From Metaphire vulgaris (lineage: Eukaryota > Annelida > Clitellata > Crassiclitellata > Megascolecidae): 64,000 nt of DNA. Below are positions 22,225-33,317 of this stretch, in pieces. Numbering within the stretch: position 1 is the first letter of the stretch; each line of letters opens with the position of its first letter. Position numbers and translations under genes: made by a program. The notes under the pieces were generated by a model that worked only from the letters and a program-made list of their open reading frames with translations, was not told where the DNA came from and did no database searches. The stretch is taken from positions 4,086,757-4,150,756 of the forward strand of contig CM030834.1 of the NCBI GenBank assembly GCA_018105865.1, in the 5' to 3' direction.

Positions 22225-23481
22225 CCGAGATACTCAACCTTTTCGTCCCAGCCAGGGGTGTAGCCAGGAATTTGATTTGGGAGGGTATAAATATTTTGGG
22301 TGGGTATAAATCTTAACTATAAACCACATATAACCACGTGTAAATCACATAAAAACATTAAGGTAGACTGATTTTGGTGGTATATATACCGATATACTCC
22401 CCATCGCTACGCCCCTAGTCCCAGCGTACCCCTACGATAGTTTTGGAATATGAGGCGTACCCCTCCCCCCAACCCGACAACTCCTCCCATCCTCGCCCCC
22501 TGCCGCCCCAAAGAAGTATTTTTGTAAATGATGACTATAAACGTAGCCTATATTTAAAAGTTGCTAAATAGCATCCACACGTAGACAACTATAACGCAGC
22601 TTCAGTCACAAAGTAGGCTACTTCGGTTGGACCTGTTTAGCCGCCAGCAGAGCTTCAATTTGAGGGTGGCTTTGGACAGTGTCACGGACAAACGAGCACG
22701 AAACTTCGTTTTCGTGGAGAAGACGGCTGAGAACCCTTTCTCACAGAGATAGGTGCTTGGGAACATCAGCAACAACTAAATGGGCTCCACAACAACAGCA
22801 GGGTATGGCTGAAACATTCGGCACCATAACTTTGTCAGAGGGAAAGAGTCGAATGCATCTCGCGCGGTGGAGTCGTTGTTGAAGTCGATGAATTGCTCCA
22901 GGATGGGTTCAGAAATGGCTTTGACATCCACACTGAATGAGTTGCACGTCATCTTCAAATCAAGATCGCTCAGATCAGGGAAGTACTCTGGAACTCGTTC
23001 CGCAAGGAGGAGAGGTGGGGCTCAACGTATCGTTGTATATTATCAACATCTTTTATTCCGCGTTATTGCGATATTGTCGAACACGGTGAAATTTCCTTCA
23101 CTGACATTGGTTTCCCACAGTTCAAGTTTCATCGCGAAAGGTCAAACTTTAAAAACAAAATCGATCACCGTATTGACGCTCCCTTGTAGCGATTTGTTCA
23201 GCTCATTAAGGCGTGTGAATGCATCATTCAGGTAGGCTAGTTTCAGGAGCCATTCTTGAACCGCATGAACTCGGTATTTGGTGTTGCTGCCACTACGGCT
23301 GAAAAATTCGGCCCAACTCATGCACACACGGCGCAAACTTGCATGTACTGTACAATTGTACATTCGATGCAAAGTTTCATTCTAAAAAAAATTTAACATA
23401 CGCCAGTCCCGCGGTGGCGTACCCCCTGAAAAACCTCTGACGTACCCCTAGTGTACGCGTACCTCAGGTTGAGAACCGCTG
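22225..23481 (-). mobile_element. hAT transposon, ZBED5-like, decayed
   Basis: Ends are CCGAGATACTCAACC on the left and GGTTGAGAACCGCTG on the right. Flanking octamers ATGTAAGG (22217-22224) and ATGTAAGT (23482-23489) match 7 of 8. The minus-strand transposase is in pieces: 23142-23372 has 'VQEWLLKLAYLNDAFTRLNELNKSLQG', and 22776-22958 has 'ILEQFIDFNNDSTARDAFDSF..LTKLWCRMFQPYP'. These match the middle and C-terminal region of ZBED5-type hAT proteins, as recalled. A further small element (22253-22417) sits in its left end. Confidence 0.8.
22253..22417. mobile_element. hAT MITE nested in the ZBED5-like transposon
   Basis: Starts CAGGGGTGTAGCCAGGAATT and ends CATCGCTACGCCCCTA. The octamer GTCCCAGC is identical on both sides (22245-22252 and 22418-22425). 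Same family as 48782-48979, which has equally short ends and an interior of 'tatatatacc' words. Confidence 0.9.
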
Positions 23482-23570
23482 ATGTAAGTTTAGTCCAATT
23501 GTGAATACACGACGTGCTGAATATTTGTATGACTATTTAACTGCCCATTACCCCCTGTAGGTTTACTTTG

Positions 23571-23700
23571 CTACTTGTTACAATCATAGTGGGAAGTCTT
23601 TGGTGGGGCGTACCGGTACGCTTCTTTGGTACACTGCGTGGAGGAAACGGTTGGGAAACACTGGCCTAATGCAAAATAAATTTGCAACTTTCTGGGCATA
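23571..23700. mobile_element. hAT terminus fragment
   Basis: The complement of 23590-23681 reads CAGTGTTTCCCAACCG followed by 'gtaccaaagaagcgtaccggtacgcccc', a hAT end of the same general type as 5754. No second end or duplication identified. Confidence 0.45.
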
Positions 23701-23761
23701 CAATAAATGCAATGTTTACATAATAAATAAAGTAACTGTCTATTAAAAATAACAAAAAGCA

Positions 23762-25720
23762 AAGATATTGGACCATCTTATGAGAGACAAGATTTTAAAG
23801 GATAGCCAACATGGGTTTATTAAGGGAAGATCTTGCTTAACAAACATACTGGACTTTTTAAAGGAGATTTATGACAAGCTAGATGAGGGAAAACAGTTGA
23901 TGTAATATACCTGGACTTTGCAAAAGTATTCGATAAAGTACCTAATTCAAGACTGGCAGCCAAGCTTCAGGCCAGTGGAATTAGAGGTAAAGTTTTTTTG
24001 GATAAAAAATTGGCTTCTAAACAGAAGACAGAAGGTAGGCATAAGAGGCAAGTATTCAGATTGGGCTGACGTTATAAGTGGGGTGCCACAAGGTTCAGTG
24101 TTAGGACCTCTATTGTTTTTTAATATACATCAACGACATCGATGATGATATAATGTCAAAAATTTCAAAATTTGCTGATGATACAAAGCTGTACATGTGT
24201 GGACAGAGAGATAGCGAAGCAGAGGCAAAAATTTTACAACAAGACCTAAATAGACTATCTCAGTGGTCAGCAGATTGGCATGTGCTTTTTAATACAGATA
24301 AATAAATGATTTGTGATGCACATTAGAAAGAAGGGAACAGATCCTGAATTTAAGTTATGTGGGAAGGGACTAAAAGTTACAAACGAGGAGAAAGATCTAG
24401 GGGTCATCATGCATAACAGCTTAAAGCCATCTAGGCAATGTGCAGAGGCAACTAAGAAGGCCAACAAAATTCTAGGTATGATCAAAAGAACGATGGTGAG
24501 CAAAGAGAATGATGTAATAATAAGACTTTACAAGACATTGGTACGCCCACATTTAAAGTACTGTGTTCAAGCATGGTGTCCATCCCTGAAGAAAGACATA
24601 GAGACCTTAGAAAGAGTACAACACAGAGCAACAAAGATGATCAAAGATACCATAAACTAACCTATGAGGAAAGGCTAAAACACTGGAAAAAAGGAGAGAG
24701 AGGGATTTGATTGAGACATACAAAATACTTACAAACAGAGTGGAAATGCCAAGAGAAAGGTTTTTACAATGAAGCAGTATGATCGAACCAGATGACACAG
24801 CATGAAACTGTTCAAGAAACGGGTTGGGAGACACAAACAGCACATTTTTAGTGCAAGAGTGGTGGACAGATGGAATGAACTGGATGAGAGGATAGTAATG
24901 GCTACAACTGTCAGGGATTTTAACAAGGACTCAGCCCTCAAGGCCAGGACCAGGACCAAGAACTCAATCCTCAAGGCCAGGACCAAGGACTCAACTTCAA
25001 GGCCAGGACCATGACCAAGGACTTTACTAAAAAAATTAGCAAGTCCTTGAAACAACATGTCCTGTCATACTAATTAAGCCGTTACTTAAATGCCAAGATG
25101 ATAAGCCAGATTACTAATGCATATTACACAGTACAGTTGACATTTGAAGAATGGAAGAGACCAAACATTGCTCTTTTGCATAGTTAAGCATAGTTAGATA
25201 TTAAGCTTAGAGCTACATTTAAAAAGCACCAATGTTTCCAACAATGAATATGACATTCTTGCCCTATATGTGGACGCATTATGATTCCGTTTTGAGAGAA
25301 TATATGCTCCACTGGAGCAGACGTCGCAGGTGAGCATAGAATTCTCTGAAAGAGTGGCTGCAAGTGGACAAACTGTTGTGAACAGGCAGCTGTTTCAATT
25401 GTCATTTGTGAGCATAGTGATCGAAAATTGATAGTCTGTAGATATTCTTCCATTTGTCGCTGCGGAGTCATCCAGACTAAAAATAACCTAGAATTCATTC
25501 ACTAAACAAATACACTTTAACCTAGATTTTATATGACCATGACTGATTTCAAGGACAATTCAAGGACTCAACCCTCAAGGCCAGGACCAGGACCAAGGAC
25601 TTGAAACTGGTCCTTAAGGAATCCTTAAGGCCAGGACCAAGGCCAAAAACTAACATCTCTGACAACTGTGAACGAGTTCAAAATAAACCTCAGTAGTTTA
25701 GGATATTAGATTGGACGGGA
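23762..25720 (+). mobile_element. CR1-type LINE (copy A), split by a hAT element
   Basis: Broken plus-strand frames cover most of an RT: 'SQHGFIKGRSCLTNILDFL', 'YLDFAKVFDKVPNSRL' (first catalytic Asp), 'SGVPQGSVLGPLLF', 'SKFADDTKLYMCG' (FADD box) and then, at 24313-24660, 'GLKVTNEEKDLGVIMHNSLKPS..KANKILGMIKRTM..LYKTLVRPHLKYCVQAWCPS..LERVQHRATKMI'. This is the CR1 group as known from many animals. Several frameshifts and stops. A hAT element interrupts it at 24912-25661. The 3' end is 'gcagtccctactgagccact' followed by (TATAT)n. Confidence 0.85.
24912..25661 (-). mobile_element. hAT element inserted in the CR1 LINE; empty site available
   Basis: Starts CAGGGATTTTAACAAGG and ends TAACATCTCTG. 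The octamer ACAACTGT is identical on both sides (24904-24911 and 25662-25669). The sister LINE at 55155-55175 reads 'ctacaactgtaaacgagttc' without interruption: a real empty site in the same window. Subterminal arrays at both ends are built from 'caaggccaggaccaaggact'. The minus strand at 25184-25498 encodes the hAT C-terminal dimerisation region ('PATSAPVEHIFSQNGIIMRP'). Confidence 0.9.
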
Positions 25721-25950
25721 ACAACAGTTTTTCACACAGGGCAGTCCCTACTGAGCCACTTTAAACCTTGTTATATTATATTATATTACCTCAGCTGAAA
25801 TATCACAAACTGTATTTCCTTGATGAGAAGAATTATGTAGGCCTACGCATAAATACTGTAAAAACAATGAGCAATCTCTTCTGAATAAGTATTATCTTTA
25901 TAAATTTTACTCCAATTATTTGGAGCCAATCAGTGCATAATAATACTCAC

Positions 25951-26156
25951 TTGTTTCGTTTTGGTCCTGGGATATGGTCATATTTCTTGTGAATGTAGAG
26001 AAGGTACGCTACGATGACGATTGACCCGACAGCACAAATTAGGGTGGCGAAGCTCAGCAACAGGGTTACGGCGTAGCCCAACATCGTGTCTGTGTTTGCC
26101 CAATTTAATTTCGCAATGAAATTATGAACGTAATTATTTTCGCTGGCCAATGTCAA
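25951..26156 (-). CDS. First exon of a CYP46-like cytochrome P450
   Basis: The frame starts with ATG at 26156 and runs 68 codons plus two bases to a good donor (AACAA|GTGAGTATT, last exon base 25951). It encodes an N-terminal hydrophobic signal-anchor (about residues 25-53), a basic stretch 'YIHKKY' and the proline hinge 'DHIPGPKR'. This is the layout of microsomal class II P450s; the 'Y(D/E)HIPGP' wording resembles CYP46A1 (cholesterol 24-hydroxylase), so sterol hydroxylation at the ER is a plausible but unproven role. Later exons would lie at lower coordinates. I found none, and the next 25 kb is filled with transposons, so either a very long intron or an orphaned exon. Confidence 0.65.
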
Positions 26157-26365
26157 GTGTCCTGTAGACGAAATGCGCTTTAAAATTCAATAACCCATGC
26201 CCATACAATTGAAAGATAAGGTGCGGGGCTCGTGGTACCTAGCACAACGCCGGTGTTTTTAAGCGCCAGTCAAGGTTCAAGTTATCAATATGTAGGCCTG
26301 GTTCGCTTATTTAACTGAACTCTGATTACATTTTTTACTCTGTAGCTCTATACACGTCGTCCCAT

Positions 26366-26610
26366 CGGAGACGTCATTTCAGTGTTTCCGGGGAGGAGGG
26401 GGGGCAAAACACTTTCGGTGTGACAAGTCTGTGAAAAAGTTGACTTTTTTAACATTTCGTTTCAAAGCATTGGTAGAAAGATGTCTTCTCCCTAAAATAT
26501 CAGGGGGGGGCGAAGGTTCGTTCGAAAACTATATCACAGACATTGGCCGAAATTTTTTCCCTAAAAATCAGGGGGGCAATTGCCCCCTGCCCCCCCAAAT
26601 GACGTCCCTG
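26366..26610. mobile_element. hAT-like MITE, GACGTCATTT ends
   Basis: Left end CGGAGACGTCATTTCAG, right end AAATGACGTCCCTG (inverted). Flanking octamers CGTCCCAT (26358-26365) and CGTCCCAG (26611-26618) match 7 of 8. The interior has poly-G runs near both ends and 'agtctgtgaaaaagttgactttttt'. No coding potential. Confidence 0.8.
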
Positions 26611-26717
26611 CGTCCCAGTAAGCGCTGAATGACTCATATCTCAAAGTTTAAATCCAGCTGAGAATTACACGCGGGACATGTGAGACACTACAGATGGGTA
26701 AAAAACTCAGTATATCC

Positions 26718-29596
26718 CAAAGATGTACATGGGTCCATTTTTTAGAACCTAATCCAACCCGACCCATCAAATCTCCAACCCAAACCATGCCGGCAATTGC
26801 AGGTATTCACCCAACCCATCCCAACCAAGCTTCAAGTAAACAAATTCAGCAAATTTATTGATAAGCAACAATTTGTCAATTACTGCATGAAATGTTCATT
26901 AAACGATTATTCAAAAAATTAACTGTTCTATCTATCTGTCTATCCATCCATCCATTTATCCAGCTATCTGGCTATCAATCTATCTATCTATTTAATTGTC
27001 TTTGTTGCTAGGAAATCATTTTTAAAATTACCTCTCAAGTGTCGCTGTATATTTTCCGCCATTATAATTATATCAGTTACATGCAAAGAAATGTTGACGT
27101 CCGAGTTATGATTTGTACTTATGCTCTCCAAAATTGAGCTTCAAATGTTGAAAGACTAACGAATAAAGAACCCTAAAGCCTCGGTCACTCTGGCAATCAC
27201 TGCATAAAATCCTACAGAAGGACAAGGATACGGCTCTCCCAAACAACATTCATGTGTCTTCCTTACCTGACACATTTCTTATGTACTTTTCGGATAAAAT
27301 TGCTAAAATTCGGGGACAATTTTCTAGTATTGCTTCAACTGGGTTCTCTCTTCCTGTCTCACCGCCACCTGTGTTTAGTTCCTTTCAATCTATCACTCTT
27401 TCTGATCTTCACAAACTGATTTTTTCATCGCCGCCTACTCATTGTTCTCTTGATATACTGCCAAATTACATACTCAAAGAATGTTTTGATGTCCTTGGTC
27501 CAGTTATTCTTAATCTGATAAATCTTTCACTAACAGAAGGTTGCTTTCCATCTTCCTTTGCAAATGCTGTGGTCAACCCTCTAATAAAGAAATCATCCCT
27601 GTGCCCAAATGACTTAGCAAATTACAGGTCTATATCCAACTTGAACTTTTTATCAAAGATTCTCGAGAGAGTGGTTGCAAATCAAATTCATGTCCATCTG
27701 TCTTCAAATGACCTTTTCTTCACTTTCAGTCAGCATACCGTAAATATCATTCTACTGAAACTGCTCTGCTCTCTGTCCACGATCATATCATAAATGCAAT
27801 GGATGATGGCAAGGTCACTGCATTAATACTTCTTGATCTATCAGCAGCTTTTGATGCTGTGGATCATTCCATCCTCCTACACCGTCTCCAACACTGGTTT
27901 GGTCTTTCTGATTCAGCACTGCACTGGTTCACTACTTATTTGAGTCCTCGCACTCAGTCTGTCTGCACAAATGGCACCTTTTCATCATCAGCTACTTTAA
28001 ATTGTGGGGTCCCCCAAGGCTCTGTTCTTGGTCCTCTCTTGTTCACTTTATACACGACTCCTCTTGGCTCATTACTGTCAAACCATCACCTAGATTACCA
28101 CCTATATGCAGATGATACTCAGCTCTTTATTTCATTTGATAAGTCTTCATCAGAATCTTCATTGAAAACTATTTCTCAAGCATTCTCTCATATTCAGTCC
28201 TGGATGGATTCATACAAATTGCTTTTAAACCCGGCCAAAACTGAATTTTTACTTTTAGGCACAAAGCCCCAGCTCAAGAAATTTGATTCTATAGACTCTA
28301 TTAAACTGTGATTCAATTATTCCTCTAAGTAGTTCTGCACGGGATCTAGGAGTAATTTTTGATTCCACACTTTCTTTCTCAACTCACACAAATAGCATTT
28401 GTAAAGTAGCTCACTACCACCTTCGTGATTTGTATCGTATTAGGAAATTTCTGAATAAACCTGCATTAATGCTTTTGGCAAATGCCTTAGTGTCCAGTCG
28501 TCTTGATTATTGCAACTCCCTTCTTTTTGGCATTTCTAAATCAAACCTGGCTAAACTCCAACGAGTTCAAAATTCATTGGCTCGGGTAGTTTCAAAAACC
28601 CCAAAGCGTGAGCACATAACCCCAGTCTGTAAGGGCTTCCAATTAAAGAAAGGATAGACTTTAAAATCTGCCTTCAGGTATACAAAACACTTTACTACAA
28701 GGAACCCAGTTACCTTCTTTAAAAACTTTCTGTACAAGCAAACAAATACTCGACCAGATCCTCGTCTGCAATAGTTCTCTCCATCCCCCCATACTCGGAC
28801 AGTTCTTGGTTCTCGTGCTTTCTCAGTGGCTTGCCTCAAAACTCTGGAACTCATTGCCCCAGCATGTTCGCATTGCAAATTCATTGCAAATTTTCAGAGC
28901 AAGATTAAAAACCCATCTTTTTGACCGGGCTTATCCACCATAGACTGTCACCCGTTTGTCCGGCCGGATACCCTGAATTTGACCTGGATCTTTGGTGATT
29001 TGGATTTGGTGTGCCATCGGCTGATGCTCCTGTGCATTATGAAAGTGGCGCTATAGAAGTTTAAGATTAGATTAGATTATAGCATTTGCTTAATTAGCAA
29101 GTTCGCACGCAGTAGCTCATAAATGTTATTGGAGGCAATAAGGGGGGTTAAGATGGATTTACAGTGGTTCAAATGTTGTTCATTTACAATGGTTCAAAGA
29201 AAGTGACTATAATAACCTTCATTCATCAATTTTGATTCTCGATTCCAATGCTTTGAATTAATTATTACTTCCACCGGTCTTGAGCAAATATCTCGTGACA
29301 GCGGATCAACATCTACCTATAGGCATATGACGCTGCACAATATCGCTGCACAAATATACCCCCCTCTCCAATCGCTTAACCGTCATAAGCCAGTGTTGCC
29401 AGCGACAGTTCGGCTGCATTTTGTTAGGTGAAAATGCGAGAAAACTATAACCATTTTCTATAACCAATGTATGGTGTGTGCACTGTGCCACGTGCAAATC
29501 AGCGTTTTGCAACCCAACCCAACTCACCACAACTACCTAAATTTATAACCCAATCCAACCCAACCCATGGATTAACCCAACCCATGTCCATATCTG
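26718..29596 (-). mobile_element. hAT-type element with GGGTT-rich ends (copy B), split by an L2 LINE
   Basis: Left end CAAAGATGTACATGGGTCC, right end CCCATGTCCATATCTG. The octamer GTATATCC is identical on both sides (26710-26717 and 29597-29604). The interior matches copy A in reverse orientation (for example 26830-26935 against 16735-16850, and 29360-29560 against 15650-15880). The 1.9-kb L2 LINE interrupts it at 27181-29075. Without the LINE it is about 1 kb and has no transposase frame, so it is a non-autonomous element. Confidence 0.85.
27181..29075 (+). mobile_element. L2-type LINE, nearly complete RT, inserted in copy B
   Basis: 27254-27793 covers the region before and at the start of the RT ('SLDILPNYILKECFDVLGPVILNLINLSLTEGCFPSSFANAVVNPLIKK..LANYRSISNLNFLSKILERVV'). 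After a frameshift, 27799-28311 has the palm: 'ALILLDLSAAFDAVDHSILL', 'CGVPQGSVLGPLLFTLY', 'YHLYADDTQLFISF' (YADD intact). The thumb and C-terminal part continue in broken frames to 28900. The tail is (GATTA)n at 29064-29076. The boundaries are exact because copy A shows the uninterrupted target ('agagccattatagcatt'). Confidence 0.9.
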
Positions 29597-29628
29597 GTAT
29601 ATCCACCATGTCAACACTTAAGCTTAAG

Positions 29629-29923
29629 CAGGGCCGGATTAAGGTCCGAGTGGGCTGGGGGGCTGAGATAAAAAGGTCGTCGCCTATACTGATAATCTCT
29701 GACGAGCAAAAAAGGTCATCGCTCTTTCAAATCGTGCTGACGAGCAAAAAAAGAAAAGTCATCGACCTTTCAAATCGTGCTGACGAGCAAAAAAAGAAAA
29801 AAGTCATCGACCTTTCAAATCGTGCTGACGAGCAAAAAAAGGTTATCTCGAAAATCAGTGGGCCTATTTTCATGGTGGGCCTGGGGTTGCAGCCCCCTCA
29901 GCCCCCGCCTTAATATGGCCCTG
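29629..29923. mobile_element. hAT MITE with exact target duplication and tandem internal module
   Basis: Starts CAGGGCCGGATTAAGG and ends CCTTAATATGGCCCTG. The octamer AGCTTAAG is identical on both sides (29621-29628 and 29924-29931). The interior contains four near-copies of 'ctgacgagcaaaaaaggtcatcg' with the spacer 'acctttcaaatcgtg', period about 40-45. The reading frame across the repeats is incidental. Confidence 0.9.
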
Positions 29924-30471
29924 AGCTTAAGCTATATGCCGATTTTCTTAGCGCTGGCCTTTGTATGTCTATTACCTACGTAACAGATAAGAAACCTTTA
30001 ATGTGCATAGGCCTACATTACGTTAAAATTCTCATTCTAAGCTAGTTAAATGCAGAATGAGGTACAGCAGCGGTTTCCCAACCAGTGGTGCGCATGTCCC
30101 CAGGGGCACGCGAGCTGTTGCAGAGGCACGGAAGGAAAATATTAATTTAAAAAATAGAAAAAGAGATAATGATATAAACTTTCTAAAGCAATGGTTTTCA
30201 AATTTCAGGCCCCTTTACTGCACGGTCCATATTTGAATTTTTAATTTTTGCTGCCCACCTGTCAAATTTAGCAGTGGCGTTCTAGGTTTCCGGAGTGAGT
30301 AAAAATTAAATTACAACTCTACAAGCAAACAAAAAGGCAAAAAGGTAGGGAACTTCTTGACGATCTTTTTGTGTTTTTTCATTTACCAGTTTCTTTTTTC
30401 CTGCTGTGAGACTTCAGCGCGATCCACATTAAGGCTTCCTCTAGCGGTCCACATTTGGGTCGCGGCTAGTG

Positions 30472-30830
30472 CTGGGTAGTAACTAGTTACAGTAACGCTA
30501 GTTACTGTAACTAGTTGCTATTTTGACTCGATTTTTGAGTAACCAGCAGGGCGCGATTTGTAGGGGGAATCTTCCCCCACTGCCCAACTGCATCCCCCTA
30601 CTGCTACATCCTCCACCACTACATCCCCCCACTGCTACATTTCCCAACAATTACATCCCCCCAAGCTCGACATATACCCCCCACTGCTCCATGTCACAAA
30701 TCGCACCCTGGTAACCAGGGGAGTAACTAGTTACAGTCAGCCAAGAGTAACTATTGTCAGTAACTAGTTACAATATTTAGTAATTATAGTAACGCAGTTA
30801 CTAGTTATTTTATCTAGTTACTGTTATTGC
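30472..30830. mobile_element. hAT-like element with AACTAGTTAC arrays, split by a MITE
   Basis: Left part 'agtgctgggtagtaactagttacagtaacgctagttac', right part 'gtaactagttacaatatttagtaattatagtaacgcagttactagttat': short words repeated at both ends in opposite sense. A MITE is inserted at 30547-30710. Outer borders are approximate; no target duplication found. Confidence 0.55.
30547..30710. mobile_element. hAT MITE with exact target duplication and CCCCACTGCTACAT tandem interior
   Basis: Starts CAGGGCGCGATTTGTAGG and ends TGTCACAAATCGCACCCTG. The octamer GTAACCAG is identical on both sides (30539-30546 and 30711-30718). The interior is built from variants of 'cccccactgctacat', about seven copies. 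Confidence 0.9.
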
Positions 30831-31138
30831 ATTTCAAGCGTTTGAGTTGCTGCATTAACAACTTACATACCGGAGCACCAAGCTGCTGGCAACACTTTAA
30901 ATTCAAATGTTATGCCACCATCTAGTGAAAGCACAATTTCTTGTGCTTTTATGAGTCATATCCTGGGAACACAACGGTCCAGTCTAAACTGGATCTCTAT
31001 TTGGATGATGCAGCACATGGCATCGCCAGCCTTCAACGTTTTCCATTGGTGAAAGGAGTGTTTATTAGGAAGAAGTACACTTCTTCCTTCAAGCGCTTCA
31101 GTAAAGAGACATTTCAGTGTGGGTGGGCAGATTCTTAC

Positions 31139-31484
31139 GGGGCACGGACATTCTCCCCCTGGACATCATCTCCCCTGTATTCCCCCCGGCAAAGAAGTAG
31201 TGAACAATGTAGATCAATGTCATATATCTTAATTTTAAAAAGGTACTTATCGGTTATCTGTTGCCTGCATGGCTGCCATCAGCATCGTTTAGGGTTAGTG
31301 TTTCGTGTCTGGTTTATGGTGTGGGTAACGATTATATGACCCCGTACGGGTGCAATACACTGCTTATCGTCAAAGCCCATTGAGTAAACAAAGGGGAATT
31401 ATGTCCGGTAGTGTCATTTCAAAGGGTGTACCGGGAGGATAATGTCCGGGGGATTATGTCCAGGGGAAGAATGTCCTACACTCG
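31139..31484. mobile_element. Inverted-array element, GGACATTATCCC family (copy 2)
   Basis: Left arm 'cacggacattctccccctggacatcat' and right arm 'gggaggataatgtccgggggattatgtccaggggaagaatgtcc' are complementary arrays. The octamer ATTCTTAC (31131-31138 and 31485-31492) is identical on both sides, and a ninth base, G, also matches. The interior contains 'cgtttagggttagtgttt' as in copy 1 at 14527-14930. No transposase. Confidence 0.8.
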
Positions 31485-32164
31485 ATTCTTACACCACGCA
31501 GAAACTGACGAGCACTTTGAAATGCTTTTAGTGTTGAGAGCTAATAAAAATCTAATTTTGACAATGAACATCAGTCAAACATTGATGCATGTTTTGTTTC
31601 AGTAGACTACATACACTGCTTGTTTAACTCTTAGGCGGCCATGTTGTTTTTACAGAATTTACCCCTCAACAGTTTCCCAAAATGTTTTAATTCAAATATC
31701 ATAACAATATTGACAATGTATATATCAATTGAAACGGCCCCCGCTGGCCACGCGCTTCTGATGATGATGAGGATGATTATAGACCACGTGACATCCCCTT
31801 TTTCCATTTAGACAGATACCTAAATAATTAAGTAATTAATGGTGCTAAACAATACTAAATAACGTCAGCATAATGTCAGCCTGAACGCATCATAGTTAAT
31901 CAGTCAAAGGCTGTTATGCTCTAATAATCTAATTCTATCTATATCTAATTGGTTTTATGATGGTGCGTCCCGAGCGAGTCTTATAGGTTGTTGCATTGGC
32001 TCTCGGTTCGCCCTCCTCTGTTGTTCTTCAGTTAGTGGTGGTTGAGGAGCGTGTGCTGGCAGCAACGTAGCACCAGAGCCATCTGGGGAATCTGATTGGC
32101 GTGACTAGTTCGTCGTCTATTCGGGTAGGGGCTTCGCTCGAAAATGTGACGTGTTTCGACGTCA

Positions 32165-33060
32165 TGCGTCGAATTGAAGAATCTGGAAACTAGACGCTGT
32201 AGGAACGGAAAGAGATGACCGCCTTGATTTCAGCCTTTCTCCAGAATGTGTCCTTGGGGTCAAATTGCACACGTAAAGTTTGCCCTTCTTTCGCCTTTGC
32301 TTGTCTGTCATAATAAAATTTTTGATTTTGGCATTTTCTAGCGCAGTTTTAGTAGGCGCAGCGGTGGGGGATGATAGCAATTTGTCACAGATTGGTAATG
32401 TCGTGCGAGTTCGTCTTCCGAAAAGTATCTGGGCAGGCGAGAAACCGAGCTGTTCTGAGTGTATTACAGAAATCGAGTAGCGCTAGATAAGGATCGCTAT
32501 TTTCTTTTCCTGCTTTTTTCATGATTCATTTAAGAGTTTTTACGGTAGACTCTACTTTTACATTACTTTGCGGATAATTTAAACTGCTAGTGATATGCTC
32601 GAATTCACATTTCTCAGCGAAGCGCTTGAATTCCGCTGAATTGAAGGTGTATATTTTTTCAGGCAGGCCATGGCGACAAACGTGCTGTTGGATACAGATG
32701 ATAATATCAGTTGTCTGCTTCAAGAAAAGACGATCGACTTCCACGAAATTTGAGAAAAGATCCACGGTTAATAAGTAGTCTCGGCTTCCAAAGGCGAAAA
32801 TATCACAAGCTAGTATCTGCCATGGCCGGTCCGGTGCTGGGTGGAGTAGCAGAGGTTCTTTTTGTACCAAGTCTCTATATTTGTTGTAAACATGACAGGT
32901 CTCGACCATTTGTTTAATTTCCGCATACATTCCAGGCCAAAAGACAGCCTCCTTCGCACGTCTGATACGTCCGTTCAATCCGACGTGAGATTTATGTATC
33001 ATATTTAATATCTCCTGCCGTGCGGGGATCGGGACGATCAGGCGATCTGTTTTGAAAACT
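32165..33060 (-). pseudogene. Decayed gypsy-type integrase
   Basis: The minus-strand frame at 32526-33002 has the zinc-binding start 'HKSHVGLNGRIRRAKEAVFWPGM' and 'METCHVYNKY', then 'PWQILACDIFAF' (first catalytic Asp), 'LTVDLFSNFVEV', 'HGLPEKIYTFNSAEF' and 'VKVESTVKTLK' (catalytic Glu). In active gypsy integrases the third of these blocks is S-D-N-G-x2-F; here the Asp is gone (YTFNSAEF), so the enzyme is dead. The continuation at 32162-32380 resembles the integrase C-terminal tail. No LTRs identified. Confidence 0.8.
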
Positions 33061-33317
33061 AAGCCTCGACTGACACTCCTACAGATTGAAACTTCTTTTT
33101 CACAAATGTTGGTTTGCGTTAATAGGGCGCGAAACGTTGGACATCATGTCGGTACAAAGTTGGCTGAAACAACAACATCAAACTCCTTAAATATATTAGA
33201 AGAACTGAATAACAATCAATTTTATGATCTTGCAAAATATCGACTGAAATGATTATTTCACATATATTATGCCATTATGGTTACATAATCATCATAATCA
33301 GAGAACCACAGTTGTTT

